From the NCBI GenBank assembly GCA_002695005.1, contig NZNT01000025.1, positions 1 through 64,000 on the forward strand: a stretch of 64,000 nt of DNA, written 5' to 3'. A model generated the notes under the pieces. That model was not told the origin of the DNA. It saw only the letters and a list, made by a program, of their open reading frames with translations, and ran no database searches. This stretch comes from Maritimibacter sp. Its GTDB lineage: Bacteria; Pseudomonadota; Alphaproteobacteria; Rhodobacterales; Rhodobacteraceae. The translations under genes and the position numbers were made by a program. Shown piece by piece: positions 1-8,510 of the stretch. The number at the start of each line of letters is the position of its first letter. Within the stretch, counting starts at the first letter, position 1.

Positions 1-62
1 GAATCCGCGGAATCGCGCGGATTCAGCGCCGGAAATGGAGAATTCCCTGTTAATTCCCTGTT
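1..62. repeat. Intergenic inverted and tandem repeat block
   Basis: Bases 1-9 (GAATCCGCG) and 16-24 (CGCGGATTC) form an inverted repeat with a 6-base loop. The 11-mer AATTCCCTGTT then occurs twice in tandem at 41-51 and 52-62. No gene is seen in 1-239. The block lies at the window edge beyond the 3' end of the tRNA-Gln gene. It looks like an extragenic repeat element, but its left part may be outside the window and its function is unknown. Confidence 0.45.
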
Positions 63-239
63 AACCGCCAAATCCAGCCAAAACCGAACCCGCGAAAATT
101 GCGAACTGAGACACAGGCCGGAAATGGGCCGTGAATGGTGGGAAAGGTGCGTCTCAGGTAAAGCGGGACGCAGTCAAGCCACCGAAAACGCGGGGGAAAA
201 CGGCGCCAAACGTCGTGCAGGGAATGAGACCGGGGTCGG

Positions 240-314
240 TGGCTGGGGTGGTAGGATTCGAACCTACGATACACGGTACCAAAAACCGATGCCTTACCAC
301 TTGGCTACACCCCA
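240..314 (-). tRNA. tRNA-Gln (anticodon TTG)
   Basis: Read on the minus strand this folds as a complete cloverleaf. The 7-bp acceptor TGGGGTG pairs with CACCCCA, the D stem is GCC/GGC, the anticodon loop is TTTTGGT with anticodon TTG, and the T arm is GTAGG-TTCGAAT-CCTAC. A discriminator G at 243 is followed by an encoded CCA at 242-240. The UUG anticodon and the U1-A72 start of the acceptor fit glutamine tRNA. It stands alone, with no second tRNA beside it. Confidence 0.96.
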
Positions 315-378
315 ACAGTGCGCGTGTTCCTACTCAAACCGACCTTGGGCTGCAAGCCAAAAAATCCGGACGCCCGCC

Positions 379-1692
379 TCATTCCTTGATCGCGTCGGAG
401 CGCAGGAGATCCTCGCGTTCCGTGTCGCGTTCGGCGTCCACGATATTCTCCAGATCGTGCTCCAGCGTGGCTTCGACATTCTGGACCTCGCTCGTGCCAG
501 GGCTGGCCGCCGTGGCCTGCGGGGGGGCCGCGTCCGCCTCTGCCTCGGTGTCGGACATGAGCAGGCGGTAGGTCGGCTCCGGCATCTGGATTCCGGCCTC
601 GTCGAAAGCGAGGAGAACCTGCCGGATCGCCTCGGACCGGGCGGCGAGCAGCCCCGTCTCGCGCTGGTCGATCCAGGCGGTGAGGTTCATGCCGATGTCG
701 GAGCCGCCCAGCTCGGTCGTCCAGATCGAGACGGCGGGGGTGTCGAGCACGAAGGGCATCGCCTTGAGCGTCTCTTCGGCAAGCTCCCGGGCCTTGGCGA
801 GGTCGGTGCCGTAGGCCACGCCAAGCGCGAAAGCGAAGCGGCGCTCGGGGTTGCGCGTGTAGTTGATGATCTTGGACTTGAAGACGGTCGAGTTCGGGAT
901 TCGGATGTGGTTGCCGTCGAAGCTGAGCATGATCGTGGCACGGCTGGTCAAACGGATGACCTTGCCCTCTTCCCCGTCGATGCAGATCGCGTCATTGGGC
1001 GCGAAGGGCTGGCGCACCGACAACAGCACCGAGGCGATGAAGTTCTCGACCGTGTCGCGCACGGCGAAACCGATGGCGAGGCCGATGATCCCTGCCGCGC
1101 CGAGAATGGTGGACAAGAGCGCGGTGGCCCCGAGGATGTCGAGCGCGACGACCACGGCGGCCACGATCGCAGCGATGCGGATCACCGCGCGGATGATGTC
1201 GGCGATGAAGGCGTTTGGCGCGAGCCTGTCCCACGGCTGGCGCCGCCGGGCGATGAAGAAGCCGATCCAAAGGACGATGGCGAAGGCGATGAGCGCCACG
1301 CCGACCAGCGGCATGAAGGCCACGGCCTGCCAGAACCTGAGTTGCACGCGCTCCACCATCGGGGTGAGGCGGCGGCGCACGTCGGTCGAGATGCCCACCT
1401 CGTTCTCGATGGCGACCACCCCTTCGACCCGGCCCACTAGACCGTTCAGCGACTCGGACTGGCTGACGTCGAGCGTGGTGCCGCGCAGGGTGACGATGCC
1501 GGATTTCACGACGACCGTGACATCCTCGTATCCGTCGAGTTCGTGCAGGATGTCGCGGATCTTGGTGGCGATGGCCGCGTCGGCCTGGGCCTGTTCGCTG
1601 GTCGTGCCGGTGCCGGTGGTGATCGTGCCGTCCTGCGCGGCCGCCGGGGCGGCAAGGCACAGGATGAGCGCCAGCAGTCTGAATAAATGCAT
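379..1692 (-). CDS. Mechanosensitive ion channel, MscS family, with N-terminal BON domain
   Basis: 437 residues. A signal peptide (1-20, ending AAAQ) is followed by a BON-like domain (about 35-103) and then membrane helices near 120-145 and 165-190. The pore-lining MscS helix is the Gly/Ala-rich stretch around 190-225, containing GAAGIIGLAIGFAVRDTVENF. The MscS beta domain carries the motif IPNSTVFKSKIINYTR. The C-terminal tail is acidic and low-complexity. The ATG at 1692 was chosen because it gives a clean signal peptide and has a GGGGAC ribosome site; the open frame extends further upstream but looks non-coding. The family opens under membrane tension to release solutes. The BON domain suggests the periplasmic part contacts membrane or envelope, which is inference. 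Confidence 0.88.
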   Translation of the reverse strand: MHLFRLLALILCLAAPAAAQDGTITTGTGTTSEQAQADAAIATKIRDILHELDGYEDVTVVVKSGIVTLRGTTLDVSQSESLNGLVGRVEGVVAIENEVGISTDVRRRLTPMVERVQLRFWQAVAFMPLVGVALIAFAIVLWIGFFIARRRQPWDRLAPNAFIADIIRAVIRIAAIVAAVVVALDILGATALLSTILGAAGIIGLAIGFAVRDTVENFIASVLLSVRQPFAPNDAICIDGEEGKVIRLTSRATIMLSFDGNHIRIPNSTVFKSKIINYTRNPERRFAFALGVAYGTDLAKARELAEETLKAMPFVLDTPAVSIWTTELGGSDIGMNLTAWIDQRETGLLAARSEAIRQVLLAFDEAGIQMPEPTYRLLMSDTEAEADAAPPQATAASPGTSEVQNVEATLEHDLENIVDAERDTEREDLLRSDAIKE

Positions 1693-1795
1693 GTCCGTCC
1701 CCGAAAAATCCCCCGCCAGCTTATCCAGAGGTTTCCGCGATTGGGAACCCCCGAAGTGGGGGGCGGGCGCGCAAGAGGGACGGTCCCGCAAATGC

Positions 1796-1823
1796 AAAAG
1801 GCCGCCCCGAAGGACGGCCCTTT
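1796..1823 (-). terminator. Intrinsic terminator after the 38-residue microprotein gene
   Basis: On the minus strand, AAGGGCCGTCC and GGGCGGCCTTT pair around a TTCG tetraloop, with two G-T wobbles, and a T run follows. It lies 17 bases past the stop of the small gene at 1841-1957 and upstream of the MscS gene, so it separates the two transcripts. Confidence 0.8.
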
Positions 1824-1840
1824 CGCGACTGTCGGTGCGC

Positions 1841-1957
1841 TTACGCGGCCTTGGCGCGTGCGGCGGCCCGCTTGCGGTTGCCACGATGGAACGGGAGATC
1901 AACCTTCTCCGTCGCGGCGGTTTCGACAATCGATTTGATCCAGCGTTGCTTCGACAT
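1841..1957 (-). CDS. 38-residue basic microprotein, conserved-looking, function unknown
   Basis: The reading frame begins MSKQRWIKSIVETA and ends AAARAKAA before TAA. It is strongly basic at the C terminus (HRGNRKRAAARAK), with an amphipathic-looking N-terminal half. Support for a real gene: an ATG preceded by GAGGCACCC, coding-type codon use, and a dedicated intrinsic terminator at 1796-1823. The composition recalls small nucleic-acid- or ribosome-associated proteins, but no family can be named from sequence alone. It lies 158 bp downstream of pgeF on the same strand. Confidence 0.75.
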   Translation of the reverse strand: MSKQRWIKSIVETAATEKVDLPFHRGNRKRAAARAKAA

Positions 1958-2115
1958 GGGTGCCTCTTTTTTTTTTCGTCTCGGGGCGCGTGGCCCCTGT
2001 GTTTGCTGAGGACCATGAAGCGCCTGAAATCGGGCGGAGATTGGGCAGGTTCGGGGAAAGATACGGCCGCTTTAGGGGCCATTTTGGAAACAATCGCCCC
2101 GGACGCTGCGGATCG

Positions 2116-2874
2116 TCAGAGCCGAATCGCGGAAATGAGGCGGCCGTAGTCAGCTTCCTTGCGGTGGACCGAGCGGCGGTAGGAATAGAAGCGTTCGGGG
2201 TCGGCATAGGTGCAGTGGCGGGTCCACTCCGCATGGCCAACCCCGGCCTCACGCAAACGATGTACGCCGAAGCCCGGCAGGTCGAACTGCACACGGTCGC
2301 CCTGCCCGCCCGCGAAGAAGCGGCCGTTTTCGGGGTCGTCGTCCATGAAGCGGTCCATGAACTCCGGTCCCACTTCGTAATTGGCCTGGCTGATGGTGGG
2401 GCCGACCACCGCGCGGATGTTCTCGCGCGTTGCGCCTTCGGCCACCATCGCGTCCACCGTGGCCTCCAGCACGCCTTCGAGCGCACCACGCCAGCCGGCA
2501 TGGGCCGCGCCGATGACGCCGGCCTCGGGGTCGGCGAAGAGCACCGGTTCGCAGTCGGCGGCGAGCACGGTCAGCACCAGCCCCGGCGTGCGGGTGACGA
2601 GGGCGTCTGCGCGCGGCTTGGTGCCGTTCTGGGGTTCGGTCACGACGACGACGTCCGGGGAATGGACCTGATGCACGCCGACCAGCGCCTCCGGCAACGC
2701 GTCCATCGACGCGGCCACGCGGGCACGGTTCATCTCGACCGCGCCTTCCTGATCGTCGGACCCGCCGCCGCAGTTCAGCCCGGTATAGATACCGGACGAG
2801 GCGCCGCCCTTGCGGGTAAAGAACCCGTGGCGCACGCCGTCGAGGGCCGTGGAGGTGATGACTTCAAGGTTCAT
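2116..2874 (-). CDS. pgeF: Peptidoglycan editing factor / polyphenol-oxidase-family protein (YfiH, PgeF)
   Basis: 252 residues, the usual family length. The metal and active-site motifs are visible: GVHQVHSPD (about 84-92), AADCEPVLFAD (about 123-133) and AAHAGWRGALEGV (about 141-153), supplying the His-Cys-His set that binds zinc. Known family members act as purine nucleoside-processing enzymes and also keep wrongly built muropeptides out of the cell wall. The start overlaps the stop of the upstream methyltransferase gene by ATGA at 2871-2874, so the two are translationally coupled with lgt as a three-gene operon. Confidence 0.92.
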   Translation of the reverse strand: MNLEVITSTALDGVRHGFFTRKGGASSGIYTGLNCGGGSDDQEGAVEMNRARVAASMDALPEALVGVHQVHSPDVVVVTEPQNGTKPRADALVTRTPGLVLTVLAADCEPVLFADPEAGVIGAAHAGWRGALEGVLEATVDAMVAEGATRENIRAVVGPTISQANYEVGPEFMDRFMDDDPENGRFFAGGQGDRVQFDLPGFGVHRLREAGVGHAEWTRHCTYADPERFYSYRRSVHRKEADYGRLISAIRL

Positions 2875-3929
2875 GTTTCGAGTCCCGGCAACATGGGCGC
2901 CCCTTCGGGCACGAACGCGAGGATCTTGAACAGGGTTCCCATTTCATCGGGGTGCGTCAAGCGGCGATGCGCGGCGACGTGGCGGGAGAGCGGCTCGCCC
3001 TCAAGCCGCCGGGCGAGCGCCTGCGCGCGTGCGGTGATGCCCAGACGTTCGAGGAACACGCCCTGCGGCGTGAGGCGCGAGTGGGTCAGCCGCGGCGCGG
3101 CCTGTGCCAGCGCCTCGAAATCCACATGGGAGGTGAGGTCAGCCTCGCCCGGGTCAGCGAGCGGATCGGCGGTGTCGTGTTTCGCGACGGCTTGGAGCGT
3201 GTCGCCCAGAGAGTGCCAGTCGCCGTAGTCGATGATGAGTGCAGCGCCCCCGGACGCGGCGATGCGCGCGTCGATCTCGGCCATGACCGCCTCGCCCGCC
3301 GGGCGCAGCTCCACAAGGTCGCCGTCGCGGGCCTCCGCGAACCGGTCGAGGGCGGTGAGCGAGACCGGCCCGCCGAGGCCGAAGGTGAGAGCGTCGTCGG
3401 CCAGCCCAACCTGCCGCTCGCGCCACGCGCCATCGTCGCGCTGGAACTGGCGCACGGGGAGCGCGTCGAAGAACTCGTTGGCGACGAGGAAGATCGGCCC
3501 CGGCGGCACGTCTTCCAGCCGGTCGGCCCATGTCACGCCGTAGCCTGCGAGCGTGGCCTGCTGGCGGGTGCGCAGCGCCTCGGACGCTTCGACCAGCACC
3601 ACGCGCAGGGCGTCGTGGAATCCCGGCACGCCGCGCGTGGCGCGCAGGATGTCGGCCATGAGGGTGCCGCGACCGGGGCCAAGCTCGGCCAAAACGATGG
3701 CCGCGGGCGACCCCTGATCCATCCACCCCTGCGCGAGGCACAGGCCGACCAGCTCACCGAACATCTGGGAAATCTCAGGCGCGGTGGTGAAATCGCCTGC
3801 GGCGCCGAAGGGGTCGCGGGTGGTGTAATAGCCGTGCTCGGGGTCGAGCAGGCATTCGCCCATGTAGTCGGCCACGCTCATCGGGCCGCTCTGGGCGATC
3901 CGCGCGCGCAGTTTCGCCGCGAGGCTCAT
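2871..3929 (-). CDS. SAM-dependent methyltransferase, MidA/NDUFAF7 (DUF185) family
   Basis: 352 residues. The N terminus has the family signature YYTTRDPFGAAGDFTTAPEI (about 35-54), and the SAM site is ELGPGRGTLMADIL (about 82-95). In mitochondria the homologue NDUFAF7 methylates an arginine of a complex I subunit; the bacterial substrate is not established. Both ends overlap neighbours by ATGA (lgt at 3926-3929 and pgeF at 2871-2874), which makes lgt-midA-pgeF a tightly coupled unit. This gene order suggests co-expression rather than a shared pathway. Confidence 0.9.
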   Translation of the reverse strand: MSLAAKLRARIAQSGPMSVADYMGECLLDPEHGYYTTRDPFGAAGDFTTAPEISQMFGELVGLCLAQGWMDQGSPAAIVLAELGPGRGTLMADILRATRGVPGFHDALRVVLVEASEALRTRQQATLAGYGVTWADRLEDVPPGPIFLVANEFFDALPVRQFQRDDGAWRERQVGLADDALTFGLGGPVSLTALDRFAEARDGDLVELRPAGEAVMAEIDARIAASGGAALIIDYGDWHSLGDTLQAVAKHDTADPLADPGEADLTSHVDFEALAQAAPRLTHSRLTPQGVFLERLGITARAQALARRLEGEPLSRHVAAHRRLTHPDEMGTLFKILAFVPEGAPMLPGLET

Positions 3930-4816
3930 CCGCGGCTGCGCCGGGCGGCCCAGATCAGGATGGCGAGGCCGCCGACGATCATCGGGAGGGTCAGAACCTG
4001 CCCCATCGTCAGCCCCGCCTCGCCAAGACGGACCACATGGCCCCAGGGATTGTCCGGGGTGATGAACTGGGCGTCGGCCTGCCGGAAGAACTCGACGATG
4101 AAGCGCGACACGCCGTAGCCCAGCACGAAGACGCCGGTGAGCATCCCGGGCCGCTTGAGCCAGCCCATCGCGAAGGCGAGCGTCAGGAGGATGATGCAGA
4201 GAACCAGCCCCTCAAGCCCCGCCTCGTAGAGTTGCGAGGGGTGGCGCGCGCAGGGATCGGTACCGGTCGCGCAGGACTGCGCGGCGGGACCGGGAAAGAT
4301 CACGCCCCACGGCGCGTCGGTGGGACGCCCCCAAAGCTCGCCGTTGATGAAATTCGTGATCCGGACGAGGCCCAGCGCAGGCGGGGTCGCGATGGCCAGC
4401 AGGTCGAAGACCGACCATGTGACCAGCTTGTATTTCCGCGCGAACAGGATGAGCGCGATCATCACGCCGAGGAAGCCGCCGTGAAACGACATGCCGCCCT
4501 GCCAGATCTTCACGATGTCGACCGGGTTCTGAAGGTAGTATCCCGGCTGGTAGAACAGCACGAAGCCCAGTCGCCCGCCCGCGATGATGGCGATCACCAT
4601 CCAGGTCACGAGTTCTTCGAGCTGCGCGCGGGTCATGCCCGGCTGCTCGCCCGCCCAGAGCCGGGGGCGCGAGATCGCCATGCGGATGATCCACCAGCCA
4701 ATCGCGATGCCGACGATATAGCCGAGCGCGTACCAGCGGATGCCGAAATGCATCCCGAAAAGGTCGAAGCCGAAGGCCTCGGGCGACAGGTTCGGGAACT
4801 GGATCGCGGCTAACAT
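3926..4816 (-). CDS. lgt: Prolipoprotein diacylglyceryl transferase
   Basis: 296 residues with about seven membrane helices. It transfers the diacylglyceryl group from phosphatidylglycerol to the lipobox cysteine of prolipoproteins. Characteristic stretches are WQGGMSFHGGFLGVMIAL, RITNFINGELWGRPTD (the Lgt signature) and HPSQLYEAGLEG. The start at 4816 (MLAAIQFPNLSPEAF) matches family N termini; the open frame upstream of it is arginine- and histidine-rich and not Lgt-like. No strong ribosome site is visible. It heads the lgt-midA-pgeF operon and is divergent from ubiK. Confidence 0.95.
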   Translation of the reverse strand: MLAAIQFPNLSPEAFGFDLFGMHFGIRWYALGYIVGIAIGWWIIRMAISRPRLWAGEQPGMTRAQLEELVTWMVIAIIAGGRLGFVLFYQPGYYLQNPVDIVKIWQGGMSFHGGFLGVMIALILFARKYKLVTWSVFDLLAIATPPALGLVRITNFINGELWGRPTDAPWGVIFPGPAAQSCATGTDPCARHPSQLYEAGLEGLVLCIILLTLAFAMGWLKRPGMLTGVFVLGYGVSRFIVEFFRQADAQFITPDNPWGHVVRLGEAGLTMGQVLTLPMIVGGLAILIWAARRSRG

Positions 4817-4954
4817 GGGCGTTTGGTGCGCCGGGGCGGCGGAACTGTCAACCTGTCGCACGCGTTGAGAATCGTAGACGTGTCGCCCATATACATGTGA
4901 TGCATGGGGCCAACCGGCGCTTGGACCGAGCGGCCCTTTGAACAGGAGATCGAC

Positions 4955-5221
4955 ATGCAAACCCGAAACAAGGTGCTGGACGACCTGTCTCAGCTCATGA
5001 CGAACGCAATGGGCGTGGCCCAAGGCGCGCGGACCGAGGCCGAGACGGCGATGAAAAGCTGGATGGACCGCTGGCTGGCGGATCGCGACTTCGTGACGCG
5101 CGAGGAATTCGACGCCGTGCGCGCGATGGCGCAGAAGGCCCGTGAGGAAAACGACGCGCTCAAGGCGCGGATCGAGGCTTTGGAAGCGGCAGGGACGGCC
5201 AAGAAGACGGCCAAGGGCTGA
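4955..5221 (+). CDS. ubiK: Ubiquinone biosynthesis accessory factor UbiK-like (BMFP/DUF526)
   Basis: 88 residues. The helical N terminus (TRNKVLDDLSQLMTNAMGVA) is followed by an acidic middle and a C-terminal coiled coil (about 50-80, AREENDALKARIEALEA) with a lysine-rich end. This is the membrane fusogenic BMFP/UbiK layout; UbiK helps the aerobic ubiquinone-synthesis complex in proteobacteria. The ATG at 4955 was chosen because AGGAG lies 7 bases upstream at 4943-4947. The stop TGA shares one base with the ATG of the CAP-domain gene. Confidence 0.85.
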   Translation: MQTRNKVLDDLSQLMTNAMGVAQGARTEAETAMKSWMDRWLADRDFVTREEFDAVRAMAQKAREENDALKARIEALEAAGTAKKTAKG

Positions 5222-5688
5222 TGCGCCCGCTCGCAGCCATCCTGTGCGCGGCGCTGATCGCGATTGCGGGCAGTGCTTCGGTCGCCTGTGACCTGCCGTC
5301 GAATGCCGCCGCGCTCATGGCCGATGCCGGTCGGGCCGTGAATACCGAGCGTGAGAACGGCGGCGTGAAGGCTCTGCGCCGGGATGCACGTCTTGATCGG
5401 GCCGCGCAGCGCCATGCCTGCTGGATGTCTTCGAGCCAACGGTTTTCACACGAAGGGGCGGGCCGCTCCCAGCCCTTCGACCGGATCGCGTCGGCCGGCT
5501 ACACGGCGCGGCTGTCGTCGGAAAACATCGCCCACGGGCAGGGCAGCGCGGCCGAGGTGGTCAAGGACTGGATGACGTCGGGCGGTCACCGCTCCAACAT
5601 CATGCGCGCGGATGCAGTCGATTACGGTGTCGGCGTTGCGCTGCTGCGCTCCCGGCCCGTCTGGGTGATGCTCTACGCCGCGCAGTAA
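5221..5688 (+). CDS. Secreted CAP-domain (SCP/YkwD-like) protein
   Basis: 155 residues. A signal peptide (about 1-22, cleaved near SVA/CDL) is followed by one CAP domain. Visible CAP motifs are VNTERENGGVKALRRDARLDRAA, HACWM, FSHEG, SSENIAHG and GHRSNIM. The domain occurs in extracellular or periplasmic proteins whose bacterial function is mostly unknown. Translation is probably coupled to ubiK through the TGATG junction. An intrinsic terminator follows at 5719-5750. Confidence 0.88.
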   Translation: MRPLAAILCAALIAIAGSASVACDLPSNAAALMADAGRAVNTERENGGVKALRRDARLDRAAQRHACWMSSSQRFSHEGAGRSQPFDRIASAGYTARLSSENIAHGQGSAAEVVKDWMTSGGHRSNIMRADAVDYGVGVALLRSRPVWVMLYAAQ

Positions 5689-5718
5689 GTCGGATCAGGA
5701 CAATTCGGACGGTTTGGT

Positions 5719-5750
5719 CGCCGGGGTATCAGCGCCCCGGCGTTCTTTTT
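5719..5750 (+). terminator. Intrinsic terminator after the CAP-domain gene
   Basis: CGCCGGGG (5719-5726) pairs with CCCCGGCG (5735-5742), followed by TTCTTTTT. It closes the ubiK-CAP transcript and sits just before the convergent SseB-like gene. Confidence 0.9.
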
Positions 5751-5762
5751 CTGCAAGCCCGC

Positions 5763-6575
5763 TTATTTCAGGATCGGGGGTTTCGACGGGTCCGAGCCCG
5801 GTGCGGGGCGCACTGACGGCGCCTCTGGCTCCGGCTCCGGTTCCGGCATGTCGAACCGCAGACCCACCTTGGCGAGACGTGTCGTGACCTCGTCCCCCGA
5901 CGCGAAGAAAGCGACGTCGAGCCGCTGGTCGGCACCGGAAAATGTCATCGCCTCCTGCGCGGCACGCGCGAGGGCGCTTTCCGATCCCTCGGCCGCGTCG
6001 ATGAAAGCGAGGACGAGGCCTTCGCTCTGGTCGTCATAGAGCGCACGGGCGAGCACCGCGTGGTCGCACAGCCCCGCTGCCACCGCGAGTTTGGTGGACA
6101 GCCCGGTGATGAGCCGGTCTGAGAGGCCTGTGGGCGGTTCCAGCGCACGCACCTGCCCCTCGACCTCCTCCGGTGCCGGGCCGAGCGTCTGGGCGAGCCA
6201 GTCGACGGCGGCGGCCGGAATGAGGATCGACGAGGGCGCAACGCCGAGGTTCACGCCCAGCCCGATGCCGGAGCCTGCGACCATCGCCGCGATCACGCGC
6301 CCCGGCAGGGCGGCGTAGGGCGCCGGGCCTTCGGCGAAGGCCGCCAGCCGGTCCTCCTGATCGAAGACGAGGACATAGCGGTCGGGCGGCGCGTCTTCGC
6401 CTGCCTCAAGTTCGAAAAGCTCGGGATTGACCGACTCGCCGCGCGATTCCTCCTTGAGCAGGAGAAACAGTTCGCCGTCGGCCAGGTGCCCGTAGAACGC
6501 CAGCCGCGCGCCGTCGTCCTCCAGATCCGCCTGCATCGCCGCATGGGCGGTATCGAGCACGGTTTCCTCGGTCAT
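5763..6575 (-). CDS. SseB family protein
   Basis: 270 residues, soluble and acidic. The N-terminal half (about 1-115) fits the SseB N-terminal domain: YGHLADGELFLLL, PDRYVLVFDQEDRLAAF, and a hydrophobic Gly-rich segment ending GVAPSSILIPAAAVDWL. The C terminus ends in an acidic Pro/Glu repeat and a proline-rich tail. The family has no settled function; enterobacterial SseB was linked to serine sensitivity. The start at 6575 overlaps the UDG stop by ATGA (6572-6575), so the two genes form a pair with UDG upstream. Confidence 0.8.
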   Translation of the reverse strand: MTEETVLDTAHAAMQADLEDDGARLAFYGHLADGELFLLLKEESRGESVNPELFELEAGEDAPPDRYVLVFDQEDRLAAFAEGPAPYAALPGRVIAAMVAGSGIGLGVNLGVAPSSILIPAAAVDWLAQTLGPAPEEVEGQVRALEPPTGLSDRLITGLSTKLAVAAGLCDHAVLARALYDDQSEGLVLAFIDAAEGSESALARAAQEAMTFSGADQRLDVAFFASGDEVTTRLAKVGLRFDMPEPEPEPEAPSVRPAPGSDPSKPPILK

Positions 6576-7165
6576 GGGTTCAGCACCTCCGCGACGCGGG
6601 TTCTGAGCACCGGGACAAGCTCGGTCTCGAACCACGGGTTTTTCCTGAGCCACCCGGTATTGCGCCACGACGGATGAGGCAAGGGGATGATGCCCGGGGC
6701 GTGATCGCGCCAGCCGCGCACGGTGTCGGTCATCGAGCCGCGCGCGCCGATGTAGCGCCGCTGGGAATAGGCACCGACGAGCAGCATCAACTCGGGCGCG
6801 AGTGTTTCGTCCACCGTGTCATGCCAGGTCGCGGCGCAGACGGGCGGGGGCGGCAGGTCCGCACCGCGCGCGTCGTAGCCGGGAAAGCAGAAGGCCATCG
6901 GCGTGATCGCCACGCGCGACCGGTCGTAAAAGGTCGCCCGGTCCACCCCCATCCAGTCGCGCAGCCGGTCGCCGGAGCGGTCGTCGAAGGGCACGCCGCT
7001 TTCATGCACCCGCATTCCGGGCGCCTGCCCGATGATGCGCAGCCGTGCGCCGGGTTCGAACCACGCCACGGGGCGTGGGGCATGTCCGGTCTTCGTCGCA
7101 CGGAACTGTTCGGCACAAATGCGGCAGGCCCGGATTCGGTCGGGAAGTGACGGCACGCCTTGCAT
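6572..7165 (-). CDS. Uracil-DNA glycosylase family protein
   Basis: 197 residues. It removes uracil or a similar damaged base from DNA in base-excision repair. An N-terminal CRIC (C-x-x-C) stretch is followed by the substrate-pocket motif IIGQAPGMRVHESGVPFDD (about 44-62), the segment MAFCFPGYDARG and the C-terminal motif PLPHPSWRN. The C-x-x-C and GQAPG resemble iron-sulfur and related UDG branches, though the exact class is uncertain. It is the first gene of an ATGA-coupled pair with the SseB-like gene. Confidence 0.85.
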   Translation of the reverse strand: MQGVPSLPDRIRACRICAEQFRATKTGHAPRPVAWFEPGARLRIIGQAPGMRVHESGVPFDDRSGDRLRDWMGVDRATFYDRSRVAITPMAFCFPGYDARGADLPPPPVCAATWHDTVDETLAPELMLLVGAYSQRRYIGARGSMTDTVRGWRDHAPGIIPLPHPSWRNTGWLRKNPWFETELVPVLRTRVAEVLNP

Positions 7166-7359
7166 AACAAGAGCTTAAACCTTCCCCGCATAGGCAACAA
7201 TGCCCCGATCCAGTCCGGACATTAACCACGGATTGTTCACGAACGTGCCCCATTTCCGACCCTATGGGCAGGGTATCCATGCTGCGGGTTAGTCCCAAGA
7301 GCAGTGTTTTTTGTACGAGTGCCAAGTGGAAATAAGACATTGAAGAACTGAGGGTAGAC

Positions 7360-8436
7360 ATGGCGACGAGCAGGCTTTCAGCCTATTATATCGGCACCTA
7401 TGCCGATCTCGACCTCGCGGAGGGGGACACGGTGGCGCAAACCGCCGGTCGGCTTGTGGGCTATCGTCTGGGCGACTCACAGCATCCGGCGCATTCGCGT
7501 GAAAACACGCTGCTGCTCGACAACACCTCTGACGCGGTCGCTGACCGGTTGACCTGGGGCGGCAAGGTGGCCGAGATGGTCGCCTCTCTGCACGTTTCGG
7601 TGAAGCTCACCTATATCGACCGCAAGACCGACTCGACCTGGATGGTCGTGTTGCAGGACACCCTTGGCCGTGTGTTCCTCACCCCCTTCGCAGACGGGTC
7701 GGAATTTTCCGAGGCCTTCGTCGAGAAGCCCATCGAAACCATCGAGATCGAGACCATCACCGGTGAGCATTACCGCGCCGCCGTGCGTGAGCTGGCCGAT
7801 CAGGGCTATGTCTGTTTCGGCTCCGACACCCGCATCCAGACGCCCACGGGCGAGAAGAAGGTTGTGCGGCTCAAGCCCGGCGATCTGGTCAATACCGTCG
7901 ACAATGGTCCGCAGCCGATCCGCTGGGTGGCCATGCGCCGCCTCGGCCCGCTCGAGCTGCGCAAGAACCCTGCGATCCGGCCAATCCGCGTGCGTCAGGG
8001 GGCGCTCGGTCACGGGCTGCCGGAGCGCGATGTGCTTTTGTCGCCGCAACACAGGGTGCTCGTCCGCTCGCGCCTCGCCATGGGCATGTTCGGCACGACC
8101 GAAGTGCTGGTGGCGGTCCGCTCGCTTCTGGGCCTGCCCGGCTTCGAGGTCGCCGAGGACGTGGGCGGCGTGATCTATGTCCACCTTCTGTTCGACGACC
8201 ACGAGGTGGTCATCGCGGACGGTGCCCCGATGGAGAGCCTGTTCCTCGGGACCGGCGCACGGGAGGCCGTTGGCCAGGAGGCGCTGGAAGAGATCCGGGC
8301 GATCATGCCGGAACTGGTCGACATGATGATCGCCGGACAGGGCACCCCCGCCCGTCCGCTGACCGAGCCGGAGCGCGCCGCCGAGATGGGCGTGATCCAC
8401 CGGGACCGGAACGTGCCGCTGGTCGCCGGCTTCTGA
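7360..8436 (+). CDS. Hint (Hedgehog/intein, Hint_2) domain protein 1
   Basis: 358 residues. The N-terminal 145 residues are a beta-rich unknown domain. The Hint_2 domain starts at Cys152 (VCFGSDTRIQTPTGEKKV...GDLV), and the second block has His231 in LLSPQHRVLV. A later VYVHLLFDDHEVV motif and the ESLFLG segment are typical of alphaproteobacterial Hint_2 proteins. Hint folds make an N-S acyl shift at the Cys and can cleave the chain there. No signal peptide is present. The ATG at 7360 has GAGGG 6 bases upstream. Two more Hint_2 proteins occur at 13521 and 32917. Confidence 0.9.
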   Translation: MATSRLSAYYIGTYADLDLAEGDTVAQTAGRLVGYRLGDSQHPAHSRENTLLLDNTSDAVADRLTWGGKVAEMVASLHVSVKLTYIDRKTDSTWMVVLQDTLGRVFLTPFADGSEFSEAFVEKPIETIEIETITGEHYRAAVRELADQGYVCFGSDTRIQTPTGEKKVVRLKPGDLVNTVDNGPQPIRWVAMRRLGPLELRKNPAIRPIRVRQGALGHGLPERDVLLSPQHRVLVRSRLAMGMFGTTEVLVAVRSLLGLPGFEVAEDVGGVIYVHLLFDDHEVVIADGAPMESLFLGTGAREAVGQEALEEIRAIMPELVDMMIAGQGTPARPLTEPERAAEMGVIHRDRNVPLVAGF

Positions 8437-8510
8437 GGCCGACCGCGCGGCATTGAGCCGCCCCGCCCCTTCCGCTACATCAGCCGTTAACCTCTTTTGG
8501 AGAGCGGCGC

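Noticed and set aside
124-1440. Long plus-strand open frame opposite the MscS gene
   Set aside because: It is a GC-bias shadow: composition is Arg, Gly and His-rich without domains, while the minus strand reads as an MscS channel with a signal peptide.
1966-1976. T run as a terminator on the plus strand
   Set aside because: No stem precedes it; it lies in the leader of the microprotein gene on the minus strand.
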